Part shown: positions 47,727 to 58,784 of the stretch, piece by piece
How the letters are laid out: each line of letters starts with the position of its first letter
Numbering within the stretch: the stretch's first letter is position 1
Source of the DNA: Phytopseudomonas straminea
Lineage (GTDB): Bacteria; Pseudomonadota; Gammaproteobacteria; Pseudomonadales; Pseudomonadaceae
NCBI RefSeq assembly: GCF_900112645.1
Contig: NZ_FOMO01000002.1
Location: forward strand, 119,593 to 183,592
Length of the DNA: 64,000 nucleotides
Direction of reading: 5' to 3'
Translations under genes and position numbers: made by a program
The notes under the pieces: generated by a model
What the model was told of the DNA's origin: nothing
What the model saw: the letters and a program-made list of their open reading frames with translations, nothing else
The model's database searches: none

Positions 47727-48022
47727 GGGGGTTGTCCTCGTTGTCGTTATGGCTTCATGACAATCGAGGTGCCGCAGGCGAACAAGGCCGCGCAACGCGC
47801 CTAAGCCCGGTGCTACGCCTGGCGCTGGCAAGGCTTCGCTACATGCTCAAGCAAACAGCCGGCAATCGGGACTTCCAGACTCGTTGAACGGCTGCTTTCG
47901 TAAACCTTTCTTTACAACGCGGTCGATTAACCTGCCGACAGGATGCTGGCGATGCGCAGGCAGATCGTCTAAAACGCTGCCAGAATGACAGCATCCACCA
48001 GCGCCATGACAACGAGGCCGCC

Positions 48023-48625
48023 ATGAGCAGTGAAACGCCTAAAGAAGCTGAAAGCCCCGCCGCCTTCGATCTGGCGCCCGCCAGCGACGAGGAGCGCCTG
48101 GCCAAGCTGGAAAAGGCCAATCGCTTCAACCGCATTCTGATCTTCGCCCTGGCCATGCTGCTGTTCATCATTCTCTCCAGCCTGGCGACCTCGGCCGTGG
48201 TGAAGATGCTGGCCGACGAGCCGCCACCCTTCGACCCGGAAGCCTTCGCCGCCCTGCAGCACCGCGCCGAGCAGCTGGAGACGGAGTTGAACACGCTCAA
48301 GGAAGACCAGAAGCGCCAGGACGCCCTGCTGAAACTGGCCGCCACGCCTCCACCGCCGCCCCCAGCGGCTGCCGCGCCTGCAGCGCCACCTTCCCAGGAC
48401 ATCGCTGCGCTGAAGCTCATGGGCCGTACCCTGCTCGGCCAGGAACAGAGCTATCAGCAAAGCCTGGCGGCGCTGAAGAACGGCATGCGCGACCTGGCGG
48501 ACATGGTGCCCGGCTCGCGCAGCTGGCTGGACGACTACAACCAGGAGATCGACAAGGCGGTCAACGCCAGCCAGCAGCGCGTCAAGGCGATCCAGCAATG
48601 GGGTAGCAAGCTGCCGCAGGAGTAG
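48023..48625 (+). CDS. Hypothetical single-pass membrane protein
   Basis: A 200-residue protein with an acidic N-terminal cytoplasmic part (1-37), one membrane helix (about 38-60, ILIFALAMLLFIILSSLAT), a coiled-coil-like section (LQHRAEQLETELNTLKEDQK) and a Pro/Ala hinge (PPPPPPAAAAP) before a helical end. The likely topology is N-in, C-out. Family not recognised; it resembles small envelope spacer proteins. Upstream 296 bases show nothing recognisable. Confidence 0.7.
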   Translation: MSSETPKEAESPAAFDLAPASDEERLAKLEKANRFNRILIFALAMLLFIILSSLATSAVVKMLADEPPPFDPEAFAALQHRAEQLETELNTLKEDQKRQDALLKLAATPPPPPPAAAAPAAPPSQDIAALKLMGRTLLGQEQSYQQSLAALKNGMRDLADMVPGSRSWLDDYNQEIDKAVNASQQRVKAIQQWGSKLPQE

Positions 48626-48674
48626 GATTTTCGGGCATCCCGACGTTGGGTGCAGCGATACCCGGTTATCGTCT

Positions 48675-48705
48675 TGGGTATCGCTTCGCTCAACCGCGGG
48701 CTACG
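48675..48705. repeat. Dispersed GGGTATCGCTTCGCTC repeat, copy 3
   Basis: GGGTATCGCTTCGCTC then AACCGCGGGCTACG. A shorter inverted segment GCAGCGATACCCGG lies at 48652. Same family as copies at 34.1, 39.8 and 53.4 kb. Confidence 0.65.
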
Positions 48706-48746
48706 AAGGCGGATCAACGCAGCTATTTCTGATTAACGCACCCGAC

Positions 48747-50525
48747 CTAGTGCTGCAAGTTGCCGTAGAGCTTGGCGTAGAGCCCGCCCTCGGCGATCAA
48801 CTGGCGGTGGTCGCCATCTTCGGCGACGCTGCCACCGTCGAATACCAGCACCCGATCAGCCTGCTTCACCGCGCTCAGACGGTGGGCGATGATCAGCGTG
48901 GTACGGCCATTGAGGAACTGCGCCAGCGCCTGGTGCAGCGCATATTCGGTGGCGGCGTCCAGGGCCGAAGTGGCTTCGTCGAGAATCACCACCTTGGGGT
49001 CGGCCAGCACCATGCGGGCGATGGCCAGGCGCTGGCGTTGGCCGCCGGACAGCCGCACGCCGGAGCGCCCAACAATGGTATCCAGCCCCTGGGGCAGCTG
49101 GCGTACGGTCTGCGCCAACTGGGCGATGGTCAGTGCCTGCCAACAGGCCTCGTCGCTACGCTCACGCCCCATGCACAGGTTGGCGCGCACCGTGTCGTTG
49201 AACAGCGCCGGATGCTGCAGCACCACCGCCACGTGCTCGCGAATGGTCGACAGGCCAATCTCTTCCTGGCTGTTGCCGCCAAAGCGGATCACCCCGGCCT
49301 GGGGCGTGTAGAGGCCCAGCAGCAGTTGCACCAGAGTGCTCTTGCCGCCGCCGCTGGCACCGACGATGGCGACCTTCTCGCCCGGCGCGATGGACATATT
49401 CAGCCCGCTCAGCACCGGTTCCTCGCCGTAAGCGAAGCTCAGGTCGCGGATCTCGATGCCAACGGTTTCGCGGCCGGCGAAGGGATCGGCGCCGCCCACG
49501 TAATCCGGCTCGTCGCGACGGCCGAGCAGCTCGTTGATGCGGGTCAGCGCGCCCCCGGCGGCGTAGAAGGCGTACTGCAGGTTGAGCAACTGCTCCACCG
49601 GGCCGATCATGAACCACAGGTAGCTGAACACCGCGAGCATCTGGCCGATGGACAGGTCCGAGAACAGCACGGTAAGCATCGCCGCGGCGCGGAAGATGTC
49701 GATGCCGAACTGGAACAACAGGCCGCTGGCACGGTTCGAGGCATCGGTCTTCCATTGCGAGGCCACGGCGTAATCGCGCACTTCCCTGGCGCGCCCGCCG
49801 AGGCGGCCGAGAAAATAGCCCTGACGGTTGCCGGCGCGCACTTCCTGGATCGAATCGAGCGTTTCGGTCAGCGCCTGGGTGAAGCGCGAAGTGCTGTCGT
49901 TCTCGAGCTTCTTCAGATGTTTGACGCGCTTGCCCAGCTGCACCGTGGCGTAGATCACCAGCGGGTTGAACAGCAGGATCAACAGCGCCAGCTTCCAGTG
50001 CATCCACACCAGAATCGCCGAGGTGCCGGCCAGGGTCAGCACGCCGACCAGAAAACGGCTGAGGGTTTCGCCGATGAATTTGTCCAGGGTGTCGAGATCG
50101 GTGACCAGGTGGGTGGTCACGGTGCCGCCACCCAGGCTTTCGTACTCGGCCAGGGAAATGCGCTTGAGCCGCTCGATCAGGCGGATGCGGATGCGGTAGA
50201 CGATGTCCTTGGCGAGCCGGGCGAACAGCCGCGCCTGCACCACGTTGAAGATCAGCGCGCCGCCACGCAGCAGGAAGGTCAGCCCCAGCATCAGCAGGAT
50301 GTAGCCGACCGCCCCCTGCCAGGCCGCCGGCAGCAACAGATCCATGATGCGCAGTGCCCTGTTACCGTCGCCCAGCAGCACTTCGTCGACCAGCAATGGC
50401 AGCAGCAAAGGAATCGGCACACTGCACAGTGTCGCCAGGACAGCGACCAGGTTGGCAAGGATCAGCGCACGCTTGTGGCGCAGGGCCAGGCGACGGATTT
50501 CCGCCCAACTCAGGCGATCAACCAT
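48747..50525 (-). CDS. ABC exporter, fused membrane and ATPase domains
   Basis: A 592-residue half-transporter of MsbA type. Six membrane segments lie in the N-terminal 330 residues; the ATPase domain has Walker A VGASGGGKST, the signature LSGGQRQRLAIARM, Walker B VVILDEATS and the H-loop IAHRLS. It probably acts as a dimer exporting a lipid or peptide. The start at 50525 overlaps the DsbA-like gene by 8 bases (ATG at 50534 possible). The third gene of the trhO operon. Confidence 0.85.
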   Translation of the reverse strand: MVDRLSWAEIRRLALRHKRALILANLVAVLATLCSVPIPLLLPLLVDEVLLGDGNRALRIMDLLLPAAWQGAVGYILLMLGLTFLLRGGALIFNVVQARLFARLAKDIVYRIRIRLIERLKRISLAEYESLGGGTVTTHLVTDLDTLDKFIGETLSRFLVGVLTLAGTSAILVWMHWKLALLILLFNPLVIYATVQLGKRVKHLKKLENDSTSRFTQALTETLDSIQEVRAGNRQGYFLGRLGGRAREVRDYAVASQWKTDASNRASGLLFQFGIDIFRAAAMLTVLFSDLSIGQMLAVFSYLWFMIGPVEQLLNLQYAFYAAGGALTRINELLGRRDEPDYVGGADPFAGRETVGIEIRDLSFAYGEEPVLSGLNMSIAPGEKVAIVGASGGGKSTLVQLLLGLYTPQAGVIRFGGNSQEEIGLSTIREHVAVVLQHPALFNDTVRANLCMGRERSDEACWQALTIAQLAQTVRQLPQGLDTIVGRSGVRLSGGQRQRLAIARMVLADPKVVILDEATSALDAATEYALHQALAQFLNGRTTLIIAHRLSAVKQADRVLVFDGGSVAEDGDHRQLIAEGGLYAKLYGNLQH

Positions 50526-51150
50526 CGACGGCATGCTCCAGCCAGCGCGCGAGCAGTGGCGATAGGGCGTCGAGCGGCTGATAGCCGTTGGTGAGCAGCG
50601 CCAGACGCCCGCCCTTCTCGGCCAGCAACGTCGGGAAGCCGGCAATGCCGAGATCCTGCACCCAGGTGAAGTCGGCGGCGGTGGCGCGGTGCTGGACCTC
50701 GCTGTCGAAGGCCTCGGCGAATTCGATCCGCGGGATGCCGACCTCCTCGGCCAGTTGCACCAGGGTCGCGGCCAGGGTCACGTCGGCGCCCTGCTGATAG
50801 AACGCCTGCTGGATGCGTTGCGCCATCGGCCAGGCGCTTTGCGGGTCGAGATCACGCACGGTGACCACCGCGCGGCACGCCGCCTCGGTGTCGTAACGCA
50901 TGCCCAGGGGTATCCCGGCGTCGAAATTGAATAGTTGGCCGGTGCTGGCGTTGACTGCCTGCCAGTAGCCCAGGTAGCGCACCCGCGCCGCCGCGTCGAT
51001 AGCCACTTGATCGCGGCGCAAGCCGCCGAGCACCAGTTGCATGGGCACGCCCTGCTCCGCGGCCTGGGCGGCCAGCGCCTCGACCACCGGCGCGAAGCCC
51101 CAACACCAGGAACACATTGGGTCCATCACGTAGAGCAGGCGCGCATCCAT
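50518..51150 (-). CDS. DsbA-family thioredoxin-like protein
   Basis: A 210-residue protein with a thioredoxin fold containing an insertion of the DsbA/FrnE type. The redox motif is CSWC in YVMDPMCSWCWGFAP, and IAGFPTLL provides the cis-Pro loop. No signal peptide, so likely cytoplasmic like FrnE-type isomerases. It starts 3 bases after trhO stops and overlaps the ABC gene, so the three genes form an operon. Confidence 0.85.
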   Translation of the reverse strand: MDARLLYVMDPMCSWCWGFAPVVEALAAQAAEQGVPMQLVLGGLRRDQVAIDAAARVRYLGYWQAVNASTGQLFNFDAGIPLGMRYDTEAACRAVVTVRDLDPQSAWPMAQRIQQAFYQQGADVTLAATLVQLAEEVGIPRIEFAEAFDSEVQHRATAADFTWVQDLGIAGFPTLLAEKGGRLALLTNGYQPLDALSPLLARWLEHAVDG

Positions 51151-51153
51151 GGC

Positions 51154-52095
51154 TCAGGCCTCGTTTTTCTGGCGGGGATTGTTACCCAGAGGATGGGGCT
51201 GATTACGCGCTTTCGCCAGTTCGATCTGGCGTTGACGCTCGCGGGCGCCCTCGCGGGTCTTCTCCGGCAGCGAGTCCCAGCAATGCGGGCAGCTGACGCC
51301 GGGGCTGAAGAATTCCGATGCGCGATCCTCGACCGAAACCGGCGTGCGGCAAGCGTGGCACTGGTCGTAATCGCCTTCGCTGAGGTCGTGGCGCACGGTC
51401 ACCCGGTTGTCGAACACGAAGCAGTCGCCCTGCCACTTGGTTTCTTCCTGCGGCACTTCCTCCAGGTATTTGAGAATGCCGCCCTTGAGGTGATAAACCT
51501 CTTCGAAGCCCTCGGTGAGCATGTAGCTGGAGGCCTTCTCGCAGCGGATGCCGCCGGTGCAGAACATCGCCACCTTCCTGTGTTTGCTGGGGTCGAAGTG
51601 CTCGCGGATGTAGTCCGGAAATTCACGGAAGGACTTGGTCTTGGGATCGATGGCGCCCTCGAAGGTGCCGATCGACACTTCGTAGTCGTTACGCGTGTCG
51701 ATCAGCAGCACCTCGGGGTCGCTGATCAACGCGTTCCAGTCCTTCGGCTCCACGTAGGTGCCCACGCGCTGGTTGGGATCGACGCCCGGTACGCCCAGGG
51801 TGACGATCTCCTTCTTGAGCTTGACCTTGGTGCGATAGAACGGCTGCTCGGCGCAGTACGACTCCTTGTGGTCGACGTCGGCCAGGCGCGGGTCGAGGGC
51901 GAACCAGGCGAACAACGCGTCGATGCCTTCGCGGCTACCGGAAACCGTGCCGTTGATGCCCTCTTCGGCGAGCAGCAGCGTGCCCTTGATGCCATTGGCG
52001 ACCAGGGTGTCGAGCAAGGGTTGGCGCAGCGCTTCGTAGTCCGGCAGGGACACGAACTTGTAGAGCGCCGCGACGACGATGGAATTGTCGGTCAT
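51154..52095 (-). CDS. trhO: tRNA uridine(34) hydroxylase TrhO (rhodanese family)
   Basis: A 313-residue protein formerly called YceA/UPF0176. The rhodanese domain carries catalytic Cys in [11 protein letters not shown]; before it lies the N-terminal ferredoxin-like domain (ALYKFVSL). The C-terminus has four Cys in CHACRTP and CPHCWD, a probable zinc site. TrhO makes 5-hydroxyuridine at the wobble base of some tRNAs using oxygen. First gene of a three-gene operon. Confidence 0.93.
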   Translation of the reverse strand: MTDNSIVVAALYKFVSLPDYEALRQPLLDTLVANGIKGTLLLAEEGINGTVSGSREGIDALFAWFALDPRLADVDHKESYCAEQPFYRTKVKLKKEIVTLGVPGVDPNQRVGTYVEPKDWNALISDPEVLLIDTRNDYEVSIGTFEGAIDPKTKSFREFPDYIREHFDPSKHRKVAMFCTGGIRCEKASSYMLTEGFEEVYHLKGGILKYLEEVPQEETKWQGDCFVFDNRVTVRHDLSEGDYDQCHACRTPVSVEDRASEFFSPGVSCPHCWDSLPEKTREGARERQRQIELAKARNQPHPLGNNPRQKNEA

Positions 52096-52339
52096 TGCAG
52101 ATTTCCTTCAGTAGTCGCCCTCGCAAAGGGCGGACCGTGGACAAAAACAATACCGCCGCATGCCGCTGGTAATGCCAGAGCACGGACAGGTGAATGTGGG
52201 CCGCGCAGTTTACTGGTGTTGGCCGCCCAGGTGTAGTGCACGCCGCCGGAACGCCCGGTGATTAACAGGGTCGAGAAAGAGTGGCGGCCTTGCGCGCCGT
52301 CAATTATCAACTCTATTGGCAGCCAGAGGAGAAACCGAC

Positions 52340-53353
52340 ATGAAAGCCGTCGTCGTGCGAGCACCCGCAGGCCTGAACAACATCGAAGTGACCGATATCG
52401 ACGACCCCGGCCAGCCCGGACCCGGCGAGATTCGCGTCGCCCTGCACGCCAGCTCGCTGAATTTCCACGACCTGCTGGTGGCCAATGGCAGCATCCCGAC
52501 GGCCGATGGTCGGGTGCTGATGTCCGACGGCGCCGGCGTGGTCGAGGCCGTGGGTGAAGGCGTGAGCGAATTCAAGGTCGGCGATCACGTGGTGTCCGGG
52601 TTCTTCCCGCAGTGGCCCGACGGTGACGTGGGCGCGCCGGTCAGCAATTTTGCTGGTACCCCCGGCGATGGCATCGACGGCTTCGCTGTCCAGCATGCGG
52701 TGCGTGCTGCCAGCGCCTTTACTCATGCACCAAAAGGCTGGAGCCATGCCGAGGCAGCGACCATCACCACCGCTGGGCTGACCGCTTGGCGGGCGCTGGT
52801 GGTCGATGGAGGGCTCAAAGCCGGCGACAGCGTGCTGGTGCTGGGCAGCGGCGGCGTGTCCATCGCAGCCCTACAGATCACCAGGATGATGGGCGCCACG
52901 GTGATCGCCACCTCCTCGTCCGACGAGAAGCTTGAGCGCCTGCGCCAACTGGGCGCCGATCACACCATCAACTACCGGCAGACGCCGGACTGGGGCAAAC
53001 GGGTAATGGAGCTGACCGATGGCCGCGGTGTGGATCAGGTGGTCGAGGTGGGCGGCCCGGGCACCCTGGCGCAATCGATCACCGCAGTACGGGTAGGCGG
53101 CCATATCGCCCTGATCGGCGTGCTGACCGGGCGCCAGGGCGACGTGCCGACTGCAGTACTGATGGCCAAGCAGGTACGCCTGCAGGGGTTGATCGTCGGC
53201 AGCCGTCGTCACCAGCAGGACTACATCCGCGCGCTGGAGCAGTCCGGTGTACGCCCGATCCTCGACCAGAGCTTCGCGCTGGAAAACCTGGCCGACGCCT
53301 TCCGCCTGCAGGAAAGCGGCAGCCATTTCGGCAAGATCGTGGTCGAGTGGTAA
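52340..53353 (+). CDS. Medium-chain NAD(P)-dependent alcohol dehydrogenase
   Basis: A 337-residue MDR-family reductase: GroES-like N-terminal domain (SSLNFHDLLVANGSIP, GAGVVEAVGEGV) and Rossmann domain with VLGSGGVSIAALQI. The zinc ligands of classical alcohol dehydrogenases are absent, so it is closer to the quinone reductase/zinc-independent branch. The substrate cannot be told. The ATG has AGAGGAG upstream. Ends directly before a dispersed repeat. Confidence 0.85.
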   Translation: MKAVVVRAPAGLNNIEVTDIDDPGQPGPGEIRVALHASSLNFHDLLVANGSIPTADGRVLMSDGAGVVEAVGEGVSEFKVGDHVVSGFFPQWPDGDVGAPVSNFAGTPGDGIDGFAVQHAVRAASAFTHAPKGWSHAEAATITTAGLTAWRALVVDGGLKAGDSVLVLGSGGVSIAALQITRMMGATVIATSSSDEKLERLRQLGADHTINYRQTPDWGKRVMELTDGRGVDQVVEVGGPGTLAQSITAVRVGGHIALIGVLTGRQGDVPTAVLMAKQVRLQGLIVGSRRHQQDYIRALEQSGVRPILDQSFALENLADAFRLQESGSHFGKIVVEW

Positions 53354-53358
53354 ATGCA

Positions 53359-53390
53359 CGTAGCCTGGGTTGAGCGAAGCGATACCCAGG
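53359..53390. repeat. Dispersed GGGTATCGCTTCGCTC repeat, copy 4
   Basis: In this orientation CGTAGCCTGGGT then TGAGCGAAGCGATACCCAGG, 6 bases after the dehydrogenase stop. Confidence 0.7.
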
Positions 53391-53452
53391 GCTGCCTGAC
53401 TAGCAAGGTTTACAGAGAAGTGCCCCTGCGCAGAAGGCGGGGCACGCAGAAA

Positions 53453-53758
53453 TCAATGGTCGTGCTTGCTGCCACCGCGGCAGGTTGGCGAATCCGGGGC
53501 AACCCCCTGCTGCGCCCACTCTTGCGGCGTGTAGGTGTGCAGGGCCAGCGCATGCACCTGGCTCATCAGCTCGCCCAGCACACCATAGACCTTCTGATGG
53601 CGTTTGACGGCATTCAGGCCATCGAACTGCGAACTGACGATTACCGCCTTGTAATGGGTTTCCAGGCCACGGCTGTGCATATGGCTTTCGTCCAGCACCT
53701 CGAGGTGCTCGGGTTGCAGGGCGGCGAAGGCAGTACGCAGCAGGTCGATCTTGGGCAT
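53453..53758 (-). CDS. bolA: BolA-family protein
   Basis: A 101-residue protein with the BolA fold: LEVLDESHMHSRGLETHYKAVIVS contains the conserved motif and GxExHY-like pattern; a Cys and His near the end (CRGGSKHDH) might bind metal with a glutaredoxin. BolA proteins act in iron-sulfur cluster trafficking and shape control. The start MPKIDLLR at 53758 is preferred over an extension of 15 residues. A DUF2059 gene lies upstream on the same strand. Confidence 0.88.
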   Translation of the reverse strand: MPKIDLLRTAFAALQPEHLEVLDESHMHSRGLETHYKAVIVSSQFDGLNAVKRHQKVYGVLGELMSQVHALALHTYTPQEWAQQGVAPDSPTCRGGSKHDH

Positions 53759-53811
53759 TGCGAGCTCCGGGGGTAAGGCGATGACCGGCATAGCGCCGGC
53801 CATCTCGGGTA

Positions 53812-54312
53812 TCAGGGCTTCTTGGCGCCCAGTTCGTTGCCCATGTCACTGAGCAGCTTGTTGACCGCCGGCACGGCGCTTTCCAGCTTGGCTTGGGTGA
53901 TCTGTGCGGACTGGGCGGTGAGCGCCGGCATCTGCTTGAGCACCTTCTGGCCGAGCGGCGACTGGTAGAAGGCGATCAGGTCCTTGAGCTCCTGCTCACT
54001 GAAGTTGCTGGTGTACAGCTTGACCATGTCGGGCTTGAGCTTGTCCCAGCCGACTGCTTTGTCCAGCTCAGCGTTGGCTTTGGCCTGGTAGCTTTCCAGC
54101 ACGGCCTTCTTGCTCTCCGGCGCCTTGGCCTCGGCGAAACGCTGGGCGAACATCTGCTGTACTTGGGCGTAGACCGGCACCGCCAGCTTGTCGGCGTTGG
54201 CGAGCTGCAGGAAGCGCTCGGCATCGGCGGCATGGCTGCGGGCATCGGCCAGTACCTGGGTGCTACCGACGGCCATCAGAGCGGCAATGCAGAACGCGGG
54301 GATACGGGACAT
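53812..54312 (-). CDS. DUF2059-domain periplasmic protein
   Basis: A 166-residue protein with a signal peptide (MSRIPAFCIAALMAVGS...LADA). The mature part is all helical and matches DUF2059 (YTSNFSEQELKDLIAFYQSPLGQKVL). Function unknown. The long frame upstream to 54549 is not translated as judged by the signal peptide and start. It is 53 bases upstream of bolA and may be co-transcribed. Confidence 0.85.
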   Translation of the reverse strand: MSRIPAFCIAALMAVGSTQVLADARSHAADAERFLQLANADKLAVPVYAQVQQMFAQRFAEAKAPESKKAVLESYQAKANAELDKAVGWDKLKPDMVKLYTSNFSEQELKDLIAFYQSPLGQKVLKQMPALTAQSAQITQAKLESAVPAVNKLLSDMGNELGAKKP

Positions 54313-54560
54313 CGGGGTACTCCTGAACACAAGGGTGAAGTGCTTTGACCGACAGCGGTGCATTTTGTGCCCCGGCGCCTTGGCTCTCAAGCCTTTTTGA
54401 ATGTCGCACGCTGCGATCTGGCTACCACCAATGGCAGTCGAGTAGCACCAAATGTCTACTGGCGCATCTTTACGTCGAGGCTCACACTGCCAGCACTTGC
54501 CCGCAGCCATAGACAGCTGCATGCTCCGCGACTCTTTGCCTGCACACATGGACGTGTCCG

Positions 54561-55571
54561 ATGAACAGCCCCTTCATTGCACCACCGCCGATCCCCCTGT
54601 GCGATGCCCATGGGCGGCTCAATCCTGATGCAGTCGGCTGGTCGGCGCAGCCTCGGGTCGATTGCTCCCTGCCTGGCAACCTGGGCCGCCGCAAACGTTG
54701 GAATCATTGGAATATCTGCACGCCTGACTGGACACTGTCGCTGATCCAGGCTGACCTCGACTACGTCGGCTACGGCGCCGTGTATTTTCTCGACCTGAAC
54801 AGCGGCCAGCACGTGACGCTCAACCAACTGAGCCTGCTGGCTCGCGGCTGCAACCTGCCGGATACGCCGCTGGGCAGCCATGCCTTCGATCACTCGCGCG
54901 TGCAGTTGCACTTCAACGAATTTCCCGGCCGCGTGCGGCTGACCGCCACCTCACCGAACATCGGCGGCCAGCCCCTGCACCTGGCGCTGGACATCCAGCG
55001 CCCCGTGCACCTGGAGTCGGTGAACCTGGTGGTGCCCTTCGGTAACAAGGGCTTTCACGCCACCTGCCGTCAGGTTGGCCTGCCGGTCACGGGCAGCGTG
55101 CACCTGGGCGACACCGATTACGAATGCGCCAGCGGCCAGAGTTTCGCCTCGATGGACTTCGGCCGTGGCGTATGGCCGCTCCATAGTCACTGGACTCGGG
55201 CAGTGTTCGCCGCGCCCGGCGGCATTGGCGGCAACTTCGGCAGCGGCTGGACCGAGCACAGCGGCCTGACGGAAAACGCCCTGTGGTTCGGCGGCGCTCT
55301 GCTGCATCTGGAGCAGACCGTGCAGATCCAGCAGACGCGCAACGACCCGCTGGCGCCCTGGCAGCTGACCACCGAAGATGGCCAGGTCGACCTCACCTTC
55401 ACCCCGCGCCAGGCCCATGTCGCCAAACCGCGCCTCGGTTTCGGCCTGGCCTATGCAGACACCTACGAGTGGTTCGGCCAGTACGACGGCCTGCTGCGCA
55501 ATGCCCTCGGCGAACGCGTACCGGTACGCGCCGCACAAGGCTGGATAGGCATGAGCCGAACACGCTGGTAG
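54561..55571 (+). CDS. DUF2804-domain protein
   Basis: A 336-residue protein of the DUF2804 family (GYGAVYFLDLNSG, RPVHLESVNLVVPFG, SFASMDFGRGVWPLHSHWTRA, then GGIGGNFGSGWTEHSG), rich in beta strands and Trp, with two long sheets reminiscent of lipocalin-like lipid enzymes. No signal peptide. The function is unknown. It lies 60 bases before fumC. Confidence 0.8.
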   Translation: MNSPFIAPPPIPLCDAHGRLNPDAVGWSAQPRVDCSLPGNLGRRKRWNHWNICTPDWTLSLIQADLDYVGYGAVYFLDLNSGQHVTLNQLSLLARGCNLPDTPLGSHAFDHSRVQLHFNEFPGRVRLTATSPNIGGQPLHLALDIQRPVHLESVNLVVPFGNKGFHATCRQVGLPVTGSVHLGDTDYECASGQSFASMDFGRGVWPLHSHWTRAVFAAPGGIGGNFGSGWTEHSGLTENALWFGGALLHLEQTVQIQQTRNDPLAPWQLTTEDGQVDLTFTPRQAHVAKPRLGFGLAYADTYEWFGQYDGLLRNALGERVPVRAAQGWIGMSRTRW

Positions 55572-55631
55572 TTGGAACGTGTGGTCACCAGTGCAGCCTA
55601 ACGTGATTGAAACGCGACGGAGAGTCCCGCA

Positions 55632-57018
<1,387 letters not shown>

Positions 57019-57026
<8 letters not shown>

Positions 57027-57639
57027 CGGCGCCAAGAGTGGCGCCACCCCGCTGGAGGGCGATGGCAAGCGGATCCTGATGATCATCGGCTCGCCGAAAA
57101 GCGACAGCTTTTGCCATTCCCTGGCCGAGGCCTACGCCCAGGGCGCGCGCAGCGAAGGCCACGTGGTGCGGCAGATCCGCCTGGGCGATCTGAGCTTCGA
57201 CCCGGTACTGCACGAGGGCTACAGCCAGAGCCAGGCCCTGGAGCCGGACCTGCTCGAAGCGCAGCGGCAGATCCACTGGGCCCAGCACCTGGTATTCGTC
57301 TACCCGGTCTGGTGGGGCGGCCTGCCGGCCCAGCTCAAGGGCTTCTTCGACCGCGTGCTGCTGCCCGGCTTCGCCTTCAAGTACCGCAGCGATTCGCAGC
57401 TCTGGGACAAACTGCTCAGCGGCCGCACCGCCGACCTGCTGGTCACCCTCGACACGCCACGCTGGTACTTTCACTGGATCTACGGCGCGCCGGCCCATCG
57501 GCAGATGAAGCGCACCATCCTCGGCTTCTGCGGCATCAAAACGCGCCGTCTGGAGACGTTCTCGCCGGTGCGTCCCTCTTCGGAGAACCAGCGCCAGAAC
57601 TGGATAAGGCGAGCGGAGTTGCTGGGTAGTCGGGTATAA
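57019..57639 (+). CDS. NAD(P)H-dependent oxidoreductase, flavodoxin-like fold
   Basis: A 206-residue protein with a flavodoxin_2 fold ([25 protein letters not shown]), an FMN-binding core [27 protein letters not shown] and TPRWYFHW. Similar proteins reduce quinones or drugs (MdaB/KefF-like). Its first codons overlap the end of fumC, suggesting co-translation, though a metabolic link is not obvious. Confidence 0.85.
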
Positions 57640-57671
57640 GCGTCGATCCACGAGACGCCCATACTACGGCT

Positions 57672-57835
57672 ATTGTGGGATCGGGCCATGCCCGTGATTT
57701 GGCTTAGAACCCGTTCAAAGAGGTAGGATGATTCGGGCCGCGTAGGTGAACCCCATCAACCCTTCGATCTTCGATGGGTTTCACCCATCCTACGAGCTGT
57801 ACACACACATTCGCGGGCATGGCCCGCTCCCACAA
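57672..57835. repeat. REP-type pair and a second palindrome
   Basis: TTGTGGGATCGGGCCATGCCCG at 57672 faces CGGGCATGGCCCGCTCCCACAA at 57814; between them lies GATGGGTTTCACCCATCCTACG (57773-57794), a second repeat family. They separate convergent genes. Confidence 0.7.
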
Positions 57836-57841
57836 CCCCGC

Positions 57842-58780
57842 TCAGGACGACCCCGCCCCTATAAACACCAACGCCACGCTGATGGTGAAGAACGACAGCA
57901 CCGTCGCCACCAGCAGGGTCGCGCTGCAGCGGTCCTCCAGACCGAAGCGCTGGCCGAGAATGGGGAAGATACTCATCATCGGTGAGCAGGCGAACAGTAC
58001 GCCCACGGCCTTCATCATCGGGTCGACGCCTGGCACCAGCATAAAGGCGACCAGCACCGCCAAAGGGTGGATGATCAGCTTGCCGCTGGCGATCCACGCG
58101 GCATCGACCCAGACGCCGCGCGCCTTCATGCCAAACAGACCGGCGCCGATCACGAACAGCGCCAAGGGCGCCGATACGCCGGCGAGCATATCGATGGGTT
58201 TGAACAGCAGCGGCGGAATCTCGATCCCCAACAGGGAAACGGCCACGCCAATGCTGATGCCGATGATCACCGGATTTTTCAGCAGCCGCCCAAAGGTCAT
58301 GCCCAGCACCTTGAGACCGCCACCCTGCTGCTTGCCCGCCTCGGCCAATACCAGCGCCAGGGGGATCATCAGCAGGTTCTCGACCAGCATGCCCATCGCC
58401 ATGCCCAACACCGCAGGCGAGCCAAGCGCTGCCGCCACCATCGGGTAGCCGACGAATCCGCTATTGGAAACCGACATGCCCATGGCGTTGATGGCCGAGC
58501 CCGACAGGTTGTCGCCGCGCCACCAGCGCGACACGCCGAAAGCTGCAGCAAAGGCTGCCAGGGAGCCGACCGCATAGGCAAGCAGATAACCGGGCGCCAT
58601 GGCCTGCTGGATCGGCGAAGTGCCCAGGGTCTTGATCAGCAGCGCCGGCATGGCGAAGGTGATCACGAAGGCGCCGATGCCGCGCACCTGCTCGCGGTTG
58701 AGCAGGCCGCCCATGGCGGCGAGGTAGCCGAGGCCAATCAGCAGGAAGATCGGTGCGGTGATCTGGAGGATTTGCAGCAC
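57842..58780 (-). CDS. AEC (auxin efflux carrier)-family transporter
   Basis: A 312-residue membrane protein of ten hydrophobic segments (LLIGLGYLAAMGGLLNREQV, then many hydrophobic stretches, NSGFVGYPMVAAALG, and a final TM near SFFTISVALVFIG). AEC transporters carry organic acids such as malate or malonate. It starts 4 bases after the ZapE-like gene stop, which links it to the pcaHG operon; the cargo may be an aromatic or dicarboxylic acid. Confidence 0.82.
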   Translation of the reverse strand: MLQILQITAPIFLLIGLGYLAAMGGLLNREQVRGIGAFVITFAMPALLIKTLGTSPIQQAMAPGYLLAYAVGSLAAFAAAFGVSRWWRGDNLSGSAINAMGMSVSNSGFVGYPMVAAALGSPAVLGMAMGMLVENLLMIPLALVLAEAGKQQGGGLKVLGMTFGRLLKNPVIIGISIGVAVSLLGIEIPPLLFKPIDMLAGVSAPLALFVIGAGLFGMKARGVWVDAAWIASGKLIIHPLAVLVAFMLVPGVDPMMKAVGVLFACSPMMSIFPILGQRFGLEDRCSATLLVATVLSFFTISVALVFIGAGSS

Positions 58781-58784
58781 GGGT

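Noticed and set aside
48750-50594. 614-codon plus-strand frame
   Set aside because: Shadow of the ABC exporter; the minus-strand protein has all ABC motifs.
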